From an uncultured Lachnospiraceae bacterium (lineage in GTDB: Bacteria > Bacillota > Clostridia > Lachnospirales > Lachnospiraceae): a stretch of 42,373 bases of DNA. The position numbers and the translations under genes were made by a program. This document shows, one piece after another, positions 17,799 through 26,257 of the stretch (its first letter is position 1; every line of letters starts with the position of its first letter). Below the pieces are notes generated by a model. That model did not search any database, was not told the origin of the DNA, and saw only the letters and a list, made by a program, of their open reading frames with translations. Location of the stretch: NCBI GenBank assembly GCA_947177445.1, contig CAMWUL010000026.1, positions 1-42,373 of the forward strand, read 5' to 3'.

Positions 17799-19226
17799 TC
17801 ACAGCAGCTCCTTCAGCAGCCGGCCGGCACAGGCCGGGTCGGCCTTACCTTTCATAGCCTTCATGGTCTGTCCCACCAGATAGCCCAAAGCTCTCTCCTT
17901 CCCTCCCCGGTAGTCCTCCACGGACTGGGGGTTGGAGGCTATGACCTCTTCCACTACCTTTCGCAGGGCATCCTGATCGCTGACCATCTTCAGTCCCTTT
18001 TCTTCCACATACCGCTCCGGATCCACATCCTCTTCAAACATTACTTCAAAAATTTCCTTTGCCACAGTGAAATTAATAGTGCGCTTCTCAACCAGATCGA
18101 TCAAAGCCGCCAAATGTGACGGTGAGAAACGGATATCCTCCGGATCCAGTTCCTTCTCCTTCAACAGCCGCAGCGTCTCCACCATCAGCCAGTTGGATAC
18201 CTTTTTGGGCTGACTGCCCAAAGCCACCGTCGCCTCAAAAAGATCCGCCATATGCTTGGAGCCGGTAATGATCTCAATATCATATTCCGGAATGTCGTAT
18301 TCCTCCCTGTACCGGCGCATCTTTTCCGTGCGAAATTCCGGCAGGCGGCTGCGGATCTCCTCAAGCATTTCGTCGCTGATGTGCACAGGCGGAAGATCCG
18401 GATCAGGAAAATAGCGATAATCCCGGGCATCCTCCTTGGAGCGCATGGAAAAGGATGTTCCTTTTGCCTCGTCCCAGCGCCTGGTCTCCTGAGTCACCGC
18501 CCCTCCTGCGCAGATCAGGTCGATCTGTCTCTCCCGTTCGCTTTCTATGGCTTTCGTTATGGCCCGGAAGGAACTGAGATTTTTCATTTCCGTGCGCGTC
18601 CCCGGCGCCGCTCCCTTTTCCCTCACAGACAGATTCACATCCGCCCTCATGGAGCCCTCCTGGAGCTTGCAGTCGCTGGCTCCCAGGTATTGAATGATCA
18701 GGCGAAGCTTTTCCAAAAAGGCAATCACCTCCCCTGCGTTACGCATATCCGGTTCGGATACGATCTCTATAAGAGGAACTCCGGAGCGATTGTAATCCAC
18801 CAGCGTCCCTTCCTCCCACTCATCGTGGATCAGCTTACCCGCATCCTCCTCCATATGGATCTCATGGATTCCGATCCTTTTTTCCCCCTCCGGGGTGTCT
18901 ATCTCCACATAGCCGTCCCGGCAGATTGGCAGATACAGCTGAGAAATCTGATAATTTTGAGGATTGTCGGGATAAAAATAATTCTTCCGGTCAAACTGAC
19001 TGTGCCGGGTGATCTCACAGTTTGCCGCCAGCCCCACCGCTACCGCATGCTCCAGCACCCTTCTGTTCAGTACCGGCAGCGTCCCCGGCATTCCGGTGCA
19101 CACCGGACAGGTGTGAGAATTGGGCCTGCCCCCAAAGGCCGTAGAACAGCCGCAGAATATCTTTGTGGCCGTGGCCAGCTCCACATGAACCTCCAGGCCG
19201 ATAACGGTTTCAAATTCCTTCGTCAC
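17799..19226 (-). CDS. gatB: Aspartyl/glutamyl-tRNA amidotransferase subunit B
   Basis: 475 residues from a GTG at 19226 behind AGGGAGGG. GatB is the kinase/transamidase subunit of GatCAB: it activates the carboxyl group of Glu- or Asp-tRNA with ATP and transfers ammonia delivered from GatA. Seen: VIGLEVHVELATATKIFCGCS, the zinc-type cysteines (CGC...CPVC), CTGMPGTLPVLNRRVLEHA, FDRKNYFYPDNPQNYQISQ, HMEEDAGKL, the DYNRSGVPLIEIVSEPD signature and a C-terminal YqeY/GatB tail domain ending GYLVGQTMKAMKGKADP. Full length. The start overlaps the end of gatA by 17 bp, so the two are translationally coupled. Confidence 0.97.
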   Translation of the reverse strand: MTKEFETVIGLEVHVELATATKIFCGCSTAFGGRPNSHTCPVCTGMPGTLPVLNRRVLEHAVAVGLAANCEITRHSQFDRKNYFYPDNPQNYQISQLYLPICRDGYVEIDTPEGEKRIGIHEIHMEEDAGKLIHDEWEEGTLVDYNRSGVPLIEIVSEPDMRNAGEVIAFLEKLRLIIQYLGASDCKLQEGSMRADVNLSVREKGAAPGTRTEMKNLSSFRAITKAIESERERQIDLICAGGAVTQETRRWDEAKGTSFSMRSKEDARDYRYFPDPDLPPVHISDEMLEEIRSRLPEFRTEKMRRYREEYDIPEYDIEIITGSKHMADLFEATVALGSQPKKVSNWLMVETLRLLKEKELDPEDIRFSPSHLAALIDLVEKRTINFTVAKEIFEVMFEEDVDPERYVEEKGLKMVSDQDALRKVVEEVIASNPQSVEDYRGGKERALGYLVGQTMKAMKGKADPACAGRLLKELL

Positions 19227-20676
19227 CAGTCTGCCCTCCCTTCTTTACTGCCTGCTCATAGGTATACGCCGCCCGAATCAGCTTCTTTTCCTGAAAACAG
19301 TCCCCCGTCAGCTGAAGCCCTATGGGCAGGCCCGCGCCGTTTTTCCCACAGGGAAGACTGATGGCCGGCAGCCCTGCCAGGTTGGCGGCAATGGTATAGA
19401 TATCTCCCAGATACATCTTCAGCGGATCCGCCAGGCTCTCGCCCAGCCGGGGCGCTGTGTCAGGTGTCACAGGTCCCAGGATACAGTCGTACCGGGCAAA
19501 AGCCTCGTCAAAGGCTCTGCGGATCATGGCCTTCACCCGAAGCGCCTTCCGGTAATAGGCATCGTAGTATCCGGCGCTGAGTACGAAGCTGCCCAGCATA
19601 ATCCGGCGTTTCACCTCCGGCCCAAAGCCCTGGGACCTGGTCTTTTTATACATTTCATGGAGGCTCCCTCCCCCTTCCGCCCGGTATCCGTACTTAACAC
19701 CGTCGAACCGCTCCAGGTTGGAGCTGGCCTCCGCAGAGGCGATGGTATAGTATGCGGGAACGGCATATTCCGTAAGTCCCAGGTCAAATTCCTCCACCCA
19801 TGCTCCCTCCGCCGCCAGCCGCTTTGCCGCCGCCAGCACCGCGCTTTTTACCTCTCCGTTCAGCCCCGGCCCAAAATAATCCCTGGGGATACCGATCCGC
19901 ATCCCCTTCACGTTCTCCTCCAGGGCGGAGGAGAAATCCGTATCCTCCCTGGCCAGGGAAGTAGAATCCTTTCTGTCGTGGGTGGCTATCGCCTCCAATA
20001 CCACTGCGCAGTCCTCCACCGTCCTGCCTAAGGGCCCCACCTGATCCAGGGAGGAACCGTAAGCCACCAGTCCATACCGGGACACGGTTCCGTAGGTGGG
20101 CTTTATCCCCACCACACCGCAGTATGCCGCCGGCTGCCGGATAGAGCCTCCCGTGTCGGAGCCCAGGGCAAAAAAGCATTCTCCGGCGGCCACCGCAGCC
20201 GCCGAGCCGCCCGAGGATCCCCCGGGTACCCGCTCTGGATCACGGGGATTTCGGGTGGGTCCGAACGCGGAGGTCTCCGTGGTGGAGCCCATGGCAAATT
20301 CATCCATGTTTGTTTTTCCCACCAGCACCGCCCCTGCCCGCTTCAGATTCAGTACCGCCTCCGCGGAGTAGCCCGGCACGAAATTGCCAAGCATCCGTGA
20401 AGCACAGGTCGTAAGCATCCCCTCGGTGCACAGATTATCCTTCACCGCCGCGGGAACCCCCGCCAAAGGACCGCTCAACTCCCCCGCCTCTATTTTTCTC
20501 TGAACCCCTTCCGCTTCCTCCAGCGCTTTCTTTCTGTCAATGGATATATAGCAGTGAAGGATTTCCTCCGTTTTGTCTATTTGTTTCAGTACAGCCTCTA
20601 TGGCCTCCCGGGCCGTAGTCTGCCCTTGCTGTATGGCTGTGCCCAACTCCACAGCCGTAAGAGAAAGTAAATCCAT
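19210..20676 (-). CDS. gatA: Aspartyl/glutamyl-tRNA amidotransferase subunit A
   Basis: 488 residues from ATG 20676, preceded by GGAGG at 5 nt; the 35-codon upstream extension overlaps gatC and has no ribosome binding site. GatA is the glutaminase that releases ammonia for GatB. It has the amidase-signature Ser-cisSer-Lys triad: Lys in PAAVKDNLCT, and the two serines in PGGSSGGSAAAVAAG and GSDTGGSIRQPAAYCG, followed by GIKPTYGTVSRYGL. Length is normal. Second gene of gatC-gatA-gatB, 55 bp after gatC, acting in the cytosol as part of the heterotrimer. Confidence 0.97.
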   Translation of the reverse strand: MDLLSLTAVELGTAIQQGQTTAREAIEAVLKQIDKTEEILHCYISIDRKKALEEAEGVQRKIEAGELSGPLAGVPAAVKDNLCTEGMLTTCASRMLGNFVPGYSAEAVLNLKRAGAVLVGKTNMDEFAMGSTTETSAFGPTRNPRDPERVPGGSSGGSAAAVAAGECFFALGSDTGGSIRQPAAYCGVVGIKPTYGTVSRYGLVAYGSSLDQVGPLGRTVEDCAVVLEAIATHDRKDSTSLAREDTDFSSALEENVKGMRIGIPRDYFGPGLNGEVKSAVLAAAKRLAAEGAWVEEFDLGLTEYAVPAYYTIASAEASSNLERFDGVKYGYRAEGGGSLHEMYKKTRSQGFGPEVKRRIMLGSFVLSAGYYDAYYRKALRVKAMIRRAFDEAFARYDCILGPVTPDTAPRLGESLADPLKMYLGDIYTIAANLAGLPAISLPCGKNGAGLPIGLQLTGDCFQEKKLIRAAYTYEQAVKKGGQTGDEGI

Positions 20677-20731
20677 TTTAACCTCCATGCCGCGGCTCTT
20701 GCGGCAGCGCGATGCGAAATTCCCGCAGGCT

Positions 20732-21019
20732 TCAAAATGTCCTTGGCACTGAAAACATATTATCCCTCTGCTCCGGCGCATTGTCCAATATCATACTGCT
20801 TTCGTCTCCGTTTGTCACCACGTCCTCCCGAAACACATTTTCCAAAGGCAGCACATGGGACAAGGGCTCCACATTTCCCGTGTCCAGCTCTGCCAGCTTG
20901 TCAATGTACTCCAACAGCCTTCCCATATCCCTTCCCGCCTGCTCCTTCTCTTCGGGGGAAAGCTCCAGCTTTGCCAGAATACTCACATAATCAATCGTTT
21001 CTTCACTGATAACCGCCAT
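20732..21019 (-). CDS. gatC: Aspartyl/glutamyl-tRNA amidotransferase subunit C
   Basis: 95 residues, ATG at 21019 behind AAGGAGGAG. GatC is the small belt subunit that holds GatA and GatB together. The sequence shows the family pattern: N-terminal helix ISEETIDYVSILAKLELSPEEKE, the hydrophobic helix GRLLEYIDKLAELDT and the extended VEPLSHVLPLENVFREDVV followed by the late PE...FSVP. It stands 57 bp after aspS and heads the gatCAB set; no promoter is obvious in the gap, so it should ride on the aspS transcript and its T-box. Confidence 0.95.
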   Translation of the reverse strand: MAVISEETIDYVSILAKLELSPEEKEQAGRDMGRLLEYIDKLAELDTGNVEPLSHVLPLENVFREDVVTNGDESSMILDNAPEQRDNMFSVPRTF

Positions 21020-21076
21020 TTCTGCTCCTCCTTCCCTGGACCATTCTTCCGCAAAAAAACCTGCTCCTGCCGCCGG

Positions 21077-22828
21077 CTAATCCCTTACCCGGATATGGAC
21101 CTCTCTGAGCTGCTGCTCTGTCACCTCTCCCGGGGCCTGGCACAAAAGATCCTGGGCGGAACCGCTCATGGGAAAAGCAATGACCTCCCGAATGTTTTCC
21201 TCTCCCCGCAGAAGCATCAGCATTCTATCCACTCCAGGGGCCATGCCTGCATGAGGCGGCGCACCGTACTGGAAGGCCTGATACAAAGCGCCAAACCTGC
21301 TTTTCAGCGTATCTGTGTCATAACCCGCCAGGGCAAAAGCCTTTTCCATGATGGTGATATCATGGTTGCGCACCGCTCCGGATGAAAGCTCCACCCCGTT
21401 ACATATTATATCGTACTGGTATGCCAGAATCTCCAGAGGATCCTTCTTTTCCAGAGCCTCCAGTCCACCCTGGGGCATGGAAAAGGGGTTGTGGGTAAAC
21501 ATCAGCCCGCCGGTATCCGGATCCCGCTCATACATGGGAAAATCGTTGACGTAGCAGAAACGGAACGCATCCTTCTCAATAAGTCCCAGCCGCTCTCCCA
21601 GCTCGTTCCTCAGTCTTCCGGCGTAATAGTTTGCTCTTTCCTCCTTGTCGGCAATAAAGAATATAGTGTCTCCCGCCTCCAGACCCGCCAGCTCTCTCAG
21701 CTCCTTTTTTCGTTCCTGTGGAATGTATTTATCGATTGGCCCCTTATAGGACAGATCCTCCTCCACCTCCAGATAGCCCAGTCCTCCCATTCCCAAAGAA
21801 CAGGCAAACTGCAGCAGTTTCTCGTGAAAGCCGTTGCTCATGCAGCTTTGAACCCGGATGGCACGCACACATTTTCCCAAGAAGGGACGGAAGGTACAGC
21901 CCTGGAAAAAGTCCGTCACATCCATAATGCGCAGAGGGTTGCGCAGGTCGGGCTTGTCGGTGCCAAATTCCAGCAAGGCCTGACGGAAGCTGATAACGGG
22001 ATATGGACCTTCGTCTACTGCAAAGCCCTCCGGCGCAAACTTTTGAAACACCGCCGAAAGCACTTCTTCTCCCACCCGAAACACATCCTCCTGGGCAGCA
22101 AAGCTCATCTCAAAATCCAACTGGTAAAACTCTCCCGGAGAACGGTCCGCCCGGGCATCCTCGTCCCGAAAGCAGGGCGCAATCTGAAAATACCGGTCTA
22201 TCCCCGAAGCCATCAAAAGCTGTTTGTACTGCTGAGGCGCCTGGGGCAGTGCATAAAATCTGCCTTTATACTTTCGGGATGGCACAAGATAATCTCTGGC
22301 TCCCTCCGGAGAGGAAGAAGAAAGAATCGGCGTCTGAATCTCCACAAATCCCAGCTCCGTCATTTTCTGCCGCAAAAATCCCAGCACCCGGGCCCGGAAC
22401 AAAATGTTATCCCGCACCCTGCTGTTGCGCAGATCCAGATAACGGTATTTCAGGCGCACCTCCTCCCTGGTCTCCCGGGAGGTCATCACCTCAAAAGGCA
22501 ACGGACGGCAAACCCTTCCCAGCACTTGAATCTCCCGGGCCTCCAGCTCAATGGTTCCGGTGGACAGCCTGGGGTTATAAGTATCCTCACTGCGCTTTTC
22601 CACCACTCCCTGCACGGTAATACAGCTTTCCCTTGACAGCCCCTCCAGCAGCTCCCCCCGGCGGATAACCACCTGAAGCACCCCATACATATCCCTCAGA
22701 TCCAGAAAGGACACCCCTCCATGATCCCGGATATTCTCGATCCATCCCGCCGCCCGCAGCATTCTGCCAATGTGTTCCTCGCCGATTTCACCGATGGTAA
22801 AGTCCCTGTAACAGTTTTGTCTTTTCAT
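21077..22828 (-). CDS. aspS: Aspartate--tRNA(Asp/Asn) ligase
   Basis: 583 residues from ATG 22828 (GGGAGG upstream); the frame stays open 118 codons further but that part is the T-box leader. Bacterial-type class IIb synthetase: N-terminal anticodon-binding OB fold (GWIENIRDHGGVSFLDLRD), motif 2 FRDEDARADR, the bacterial GAD insertion (about residues 290-420) and motif 3 ending GVDRMLMLLRGEENIREVIAFP. It charges tRNA with aspartate. The OB-fold residue known to separate discriminating from non-discriminating enzymes is His here (RDHGG rather than RDLG), as in AspRS that also charges tRNA-Asn. Location directly before gatCAB supports that: Asp-tRNA(Asn) would be amidated to Asn-tRNA(Asn). The dual specificity remains an inference. 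Confidence 0.95.
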   Translation of the reverse strand: MKRQNCYRDFTIGEIGEEHIGRMLRAAGWIENIRDHGGVSFLDLRDMYGVLQVVIRRGELLEGLSRESCITVQGVVEKRSEDTYNPRLSTGTIELEAREIQVLGRVCRPLPFEVMTSRETREEVRLKYRYLDLRNSRVRDNILFRARVLGFLRQKMTELGFVEIQTPILSSSSPEGARDYLVPSRKYKGRFYALPQAPQQYKQLLMASGIDRYFQIAPCFRDEDARADRSPGEFYQLDFEMSFAAQEDVFRVGEEVLSAVFQKFAPEGFAVDEGPYPVISFRQALLEFGTDKPDLRNPLRIMDVTDFFQGCTFRPFLGKCVRAIRVQSCMSNGFHEKLLQFACSLGMGGLGYLEVEEDLSYKGPIDKYIPQERKKELRELAGLEAGDTIFFIADKEERANYYAGRLRNELGERLGLIEKDAFRFCYVNDFPMYERDPDTGGLMFTHNPFSMPQGGLEALEKKDPLEILAYQYDIICNGVELSSGAVRNHDITIMEKAFALAGYDTDTLKSRFGALYQAFQYGAPPHAGMAPGVDRMLMLLRGEENIREVIAFPMSGSAQDLLCQAPGEVTEQQLREVHIRVRD

Positions 22829-23042
22829 AATGACCTCCCTGCCGAAGCCGTGCTGCATAGCCTTTTTCATCCGCATATATGACAGACAAAACCGGCATTT
22901 CCGGCTTTCCAAACTTGCTGCTCCTGCGGCTAAATGCCCTGTGTAATACACATTTGCGCAAAGAGCAGCAGCGCTCGCATCCCGGGACAAACCTTCTTTC
23001 CTGTACAATATGCCATAGCACTTTATACAGGAACCTGCCCAT

Positions 23043-23081
23043 AAAAAATGCCCCGAGACACAGTCTTCTGCATCCCGGGAC
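23043..23081 (-). terminator. T-box terminator hairpin
   Basis: GTCCCGGGATGCAG and CTGTGTCTCGGGGC form a long stem with a 4 nt loop, followed by A and six T on the minus strand. This is the terminator alternative to the T-box antiterminator. Confidence 0.88.
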
Positions 23082-23372
23082 GAATAATCATCAAGAATTA
23101 TCCGCGGTACCACCCGCCTTGAACAGCCTGCCATTCCTCTGCAAACCCGGAAATCCGGAAAATCCGTGCAGGGCCGTTCCACTCATACACTTAACGCGTG
23201 CAACGTGCTGTCCTAACAGCCGCGAAACATTTTCCTGCTCCCGCCTCTGCTCAGACAGCCTGCTCCAGAGTGTTCCCTTCGCCAGTTCCCGCTGACAGCG
23301 CTCTCAGTCGGTGACGCCGTCTTCCTGTCGTTTTCCCTGACAAGAGTCTCTTTCAATGCATTTATCCTTATT
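23043..23372 (-). promoter_or_regulatory. T-box leader of the aspS-gatCAB operon
   Basis: The minus strand holds the invariant T-box antiterminator sequence GGGTGGTACCGCGG (in 23101-23118) followed by a terminator with T run, and about 230 nt of structured sequence upstream consistent with Stem I. Uncharged tRNA binding should favour the antiterminator and switch on aspS-gatCAB. I could not fold Stem I reliably; GAAC occurs twice in it (23272-23275 and 23285-23288), which would offer overlapping Glu (GAA) and Asn (AAC) codons. Unusually, about 215 nt separate the terminator from the aspS start. Confidence 0.9.
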
Positions 23373-23394
23373 TTTTTCGCCAATCCGGCCTGAT

Positions 23395-23443
23395 AAAAAA
23401 ACAGAATACTCCCGGTCAGGATCACCCGCCATTGAGTATTCTG
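23395..23443 (-). terminator. Terminator after the membrane protein gene at 23467
   Basis: CAGAATACTC and GAGTATTCTG (23434-23443 and 23402-23411) pair around a 22 nt loop and are followed on the minus strand by seven T. It separates the membrane protein gene from the aspS leader. Confidence 0.85.
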
Positions 23444-23466
23444 GTTCTTTTATTCTACCTTCCTTC

Positions 23467-24186
23467 TCAGAAAATGTCAATACATAATTTTGCAAGCTCT
23501 GCCCAGCATTCTTCCCTTCCGGCAAGTTTACTGATATAGATCATTCGGAATATAGTTAATATGAACCATAAAGCAATACACATAACCGGAAAAGCCACAT
23601 TGGGAATTCCAGGTATACTAATTTGGGGATTTCTGAAATAAAATAAATTCAGCAGCAAAAGAAGCAATGAAAATATAATAATACGGATTCTGTTTATTGT
23701 CTCGTTTATTTCCAGATTTTGAAAGACTCGTTTTTTTCTGATAGACGGCCTCCTGGACAAACATTGAAAGAGAAGGTATATTCCTGCCAATATGATCGCA
23801 CATATGGTAACAGTAAGACTGATTGGTGTAAACAGCTGTCTTGTTATGGCAAGCATGACGAAAAATACACCTGCCCCGACCAATAACACGCTTCTTACAT
23901 CAAATACAAGAAAGTCTATCCAGCTCTTTTTAGGACATTTTTGTATTACTTTCTCAGATACAGCTCTCGGATCACTGCCAAAGAAATGGTTCAGACTGTT
24001 TTCTCCGGATTCCTGCTGTCTGGCAATGCTGATTAACTCACGCAGACACATTTCACGGGCATAAGGATTTATATCAGAAAAGCCAGTGTATATCATCCAT
24101 TTTTCCAGCATAGCCTGATCTGTCCTTTTTAATTTTCCCATATCCGCCCTGTTGTTTTTCCTCAATAAAGACAGTTGGTCAATCAT
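23467..24186 (-). CDS. Integral membrane protein of unknown function
   Basis: 239 residues; ATG at 24186 behind AAGGAGAG. The first ~95 residues are soluble and helical (MIDQLSLLRKNNRADMGKL..., then CLRELISIARQQESGENSLNHFFG), followed by four membrane helices at about 98-116, 120-142, 168-186 and 193-214 and a short cytosolic end. The layout of a helical N-terminal domain before a four-helix bundle recalls HAAS/DUF1129-type membrane proteins, but I cannot place it with confidence. It is more AT-rich than the aspS-gat genes. Own promoter and terminator; divergent from the MerR-like operon, whose product might also act in the shared intergenic region. Confidence 0.7.
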   Translation of the reverse strand: MIDQLSLLRKNNRADMGKLKRTDQAMLEKWMIYTGFSDINPYAREMCLRELISIARQQESGENSLNHFFGSDPRAVSEKVIQKCPKKSWIDFLVFDVRSVLLVGAGVFFVMLAITRQLFTPISLTVTICAIILAGIYLLFQCLSRRPSIRKKRVFQNLEINETINRIRIIIFSLLLLLLNLFYFRNPQISIPGIPNVAFPVMCIALWFILTIFRMIYISKLAGREECWAELAKLCIDIF

Positions 24187-24256
24187 ACTCGCTCTCCTTA
24201 TTTAATGGTGTGGTGATCCCGCGTTTATAGTTACTATACGTTTTTTGTTATAATAT

Positions 24257-24285
24257 ATTATACTATTTCTTTTTCTTTGCCGCAA
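24257..24285 (-). promoter_or_regulatory. Promoter of the membrane protein gene, within an AT palindrome
   Basis: TTGCGG (24280-24285) and TATAAT (24257-24262) on the minus strand, 17 bp apart. The -10 lies inside the 14 bp palindrome TATAATATATTATA, and a second palindrome (TATAGT-T-ACTATA) follows at about 24227-24239; either could be an operator. Confidence 0.6.
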
Positions 24286-24381
24286 TAATTATATTCAAAT
24301 AATTTTTCTGATGACATTAAGAATATTTTGTAATTTTCAGAAAATACAAGTTCTGTATCAAAAATTACCCTGCGTAACATA

Positions 24382-24412
24382 TTGCTTGTAACGCTGCGTA
24401 ATGAAGTAAAAT
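24382..24412 (+). promoter_or_regulatory. MerR-type promoter (19 bp spacer) of the regulator/ABC operon
   Basis: TTGCTT (24382-24387) and TAAAAT (24407-24412) are 19 bp apart, the over-long spacing typical of promoters that MerR-family proteins activate by twisting the DNA. The octamer CTGCGTAA occurs at 24370-24377 and again inside the spacer at 24394-24401, a possible binding repeat. Confidence 0.6.
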
Positions 24413-24436
24413 AAAGGGAGAGAGGAGGTGGAAGCT

Positions 24437-25162
24437 ATGTCAAAATACACGACTGGAGAAATTGCAAAGCTATGTGGTGTATCTGTCAGAACGGTGCAGT
24501 ATTATGATACCCGTGGTCTTCTAACACCCAGCGAGTTCACAGAGGGAGGCAGGCGGCTTTATTCAGAAGATGACTTAAAGCGGATGAAGATTATCTGCTT
24601 TCTTCGTGACGCCGGCATTTCAATAAACAGCATAGGAGAATTGCTGTCTGGAAATGATCCTGGCAGTGTTATCTCAGTTTTACTCGAACAGCAAGAACAG
24701 CTTTTCAAAGAGGAAATACATGAAAGGCAAGTAAAACTCGATATGCTCGATGGGATTAAACGAGAGCTAAAAGGAATAGAAAATTTCTCTGTTGAATCTA
24801 TTGGTGATATAGCTTATGCGATGGAAAACAAAAAGAAAATGAGGAAACTGCATGCTGCCCTGCTGATTACAGGTCTTCCTATTAACATAATCCAATGGAC
24901 ATCTATTATTCTTTGGATAGTCACAGGAATTTGGTGGCCGTTTACTCTTTATGTTTTGATAGCCATCCTATATGCAGCCTGGGTCACAAAATTCTATTTC
25001 GAAAAACTAGCATATATCTGTCCGCAATGCCATGAGGTTTTTAAACCGAAACGAAAAGAGGCTGTTTTTGCAAAACACACTCCCACGCTTAGAAAACTGA
25101 CATGTACCCGCTGTGGGTATAAAGGCTTTTGCGTGGAAACCTATGGGGAGGAAAAAGAATGA
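24437..25162 (+). CDS. MerR-family regulator fused to a two-helix membrane segment and zinc ribbon
   Basis: 241 residues from ATG 24437 behind AGGAGG; a GTG three codons earlier overlaps the binding site. Residues 1-70 are a MerR winged helix (YTTGEIAKLCGVSVRTVQYYDTRGLL..., then RRLYSEDDLKRMKII), followed by the usual dimerisation coiled coil (about 75-125). Instead of an effector domain there are two membrane helices (about 137-158 and 163-183) and a C-terminal zinc ribbon with CPQC and CTRC pairs. So the regulator is probably membrane-tethered and may sense a membrane-active signal or metal. It overlaps the next gene by ATGA and is the first gene of a four-gene operon with an ABC transporter; autoregulation through the 19 bp-spacer promoter is likely. 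The operon is visibly more AT-rich than its surroundings. Confidence 0.85.
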   Translation: MSKYTTGEIAKLCGVSVRTVQYYDTRGLLTPSEFTEGGRRLYSEDDLKRMKIICFLRDAGISINSIGELLSGNDPGSVISVLLEQQEQLFKEEIHERQVKLDMLDGIKRELKGIENFSVESIGDIAYAMENKKKMRKLHAALLITGLPINIIQWTSIILWIVTGIWWPFTLYVLIAILYAAWVTKFYFEKLAYICPQCHEVFKPKRKEAVFAKHTPTLRKLTCTRCGYKGFCVETYGEEKE

Positions 25163-25359
25163 ATAAATTTATGGAATTACTTCCATTTTTGCTTCCATTG
25201 GCAATCGCAGAATTTGTTCTGTTGGGTTATACACTCTATCATATTTTAACCCATAAGAATTATAAAAGAGGCAATCGCACTTTGTGGCTCGTTGTTGTGA
25301 TTATTGGCATGGAGTTTATCGGTCCAATCCTTTATTTCCTGCTTGGTAAGGAGGAATAA
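25159..25359 (+). CDS. Small membrane protein with PLDc_N-like (phospholipase D N-terminal-type) segment
   Basis: 66 residues, ATG at 25159 overlapping the stop of the MerR-like gene by 4 bp. Two membrane helices (about residues 7-28 and 43-61) flank a short basic loop (HKNYKRGNRTLWLVVV) and the protein ends GPILYFLLGKEE, the pattern of the PLDc_N family found as small stand-alone proteins next to ABC-type bacteriocin or antibiotic resistance transporters. Probably an accessory membrane subunit of the transporter encoded by the next two genes. Its ORF ends right before the ATPase start. Confidence 0.8.
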   Translation: MNKFMELLPFLLPLAIAEFVLLGYTLYHILTHKNYKRGNRTLWLVVVIIGMEFIGPILYFLLGKEE

Positions 25360-25360
25360 C

Positions 25361-26257
25361 ATGGATGTACTAACAATACAAACCCTAAATAAGAGTTTTG
25401 GCAGTAAAAAAGTGCTTTATGGACTCGAATTATCTGTTCCAGAGCACAGCATTTTCGGCTTTATCGGTAAAAACGGTGCAGGAAAAACGACAACGATGAA
25501 AGCAATCCTTGGGCTTATAAAATGTGACAGTGGTGCAATCTATGTTATGGGTGAAAAAGTACATTTTGGGCAGACCAGCACCAATAGGTATATCGGCTAT
25601 TTACCTGATGTTCCAGAATTTTATTCCTATATGACAATGACTGAATATTTAACTCTCTGCGGTAATCTATGCGGAATGGGCAAAGCTGACATTGAAACGA
25701 GAAGCACAGAGTTGTTGGAACTTGTTGGTCTTGGACAAGAAAAACGCCGTATAAAAGGATTTTCAAGAGGAATGAAACAACGCCTGGGAATTGCACAGGC
25801 ACTTCTAAACCGTCCAAAACTTTTAATCTGTGATGAGCCGACATCAGCACTTGATCCAGCAGGACGTAAGGAAATATTAGATATACTTCTTGCAGCAAAA
25901 GAACAGACCACGGTACTTTTTTCCACGCACATTCTTTCGGATGTGGAGCGTATCTGCACTGATGCAGCTTTTTTGAACGATGGGAAAATTGCTATGCAGG
26001 GAACCATTGCAGAACTGCGGGGCAAGCGGTCATCTAACGGATTCTTCATTGAAATAGAGAAAAAAGAAGTTACTGATACGCTTGCAGAGGCATTTAGTGA
26101 ACTCCAACGCACAGAGGAAAATGTGCTTGTTTTTCATGGAGACGAGAATCGTTTTTTTTATATTATGCAATATATCTCTGAGAACAGAATTCCTATACAA
26201 AGAATTGAACGAATAGAGCCGACACTTGAATCGCTGTTTTTGGAGGTGACAAAATGA
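25361..26257 (+). CDS. ABC transporter ATP-binding protein (BcrA/CcmA type)
   Basis: 298 residues from ATG 25361 with AAGGAGG 7 nt upstream, overlapping nothing before it but only 1 bp after the PLDc_N gene. Standard ABC ATPase: Walker A GKNGAGKTT, Q-loop GYLPDVPEFYSYMT, signature FSRGMKQRLGIAQAL, Walker B LLICDEPTSALDP and switch His in LFSTHILSD, plus a ~80-residue C-terminal extension typical of the drug/bacteriocin resistance subfamily. It should power the permease encoded downstream (overlap ATGA). Together with the MerR-like regulator this looks like a self-protection exporter against a peptide or antibiotic; the substrate is an inference. Confidence 0.92.
   Translation: MDVLTIQTLNKSFGSKKVLYGLELSVPEHSIFGFIGKNGAGKTTTMKAILGLIKCDSGAIYVMGEKVHFGQTSTNRYIGYLPDVPEFYSYMTMTEYLTLCGNLCGMGKADIETRSTELLELVGLGQEKRRIKGFSRGMKQRLGIAQALLNRPKLLICDEPTSALDPAGRKEILDILLAAKEQTTVLFSTHILSDVERICTDAAFLNDGKIAMQGTIAELRGKRSSNGFFIEIEKKEVTDTLAEAFSELQRTEENVLVFHGDENRFFYIMQYISENRIPIQRIERIEPTLESLFLEVTK

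Noticed and set aside
22788..23042. 84-codon minus-strand ORF in the aspS leader
   Set aside because: It lies between the T-box terminator and aspS, overlaps the aspS start in another frame and has no domain; more likely an untranslated leader.
22829..23182. 118-codon N-terminal extension of aspS
   Set aside because: It would translate through the T-box antiterminator and terminator; the ATG at 22828 has a proper ribosome binding site and gives a normal AspRS start.
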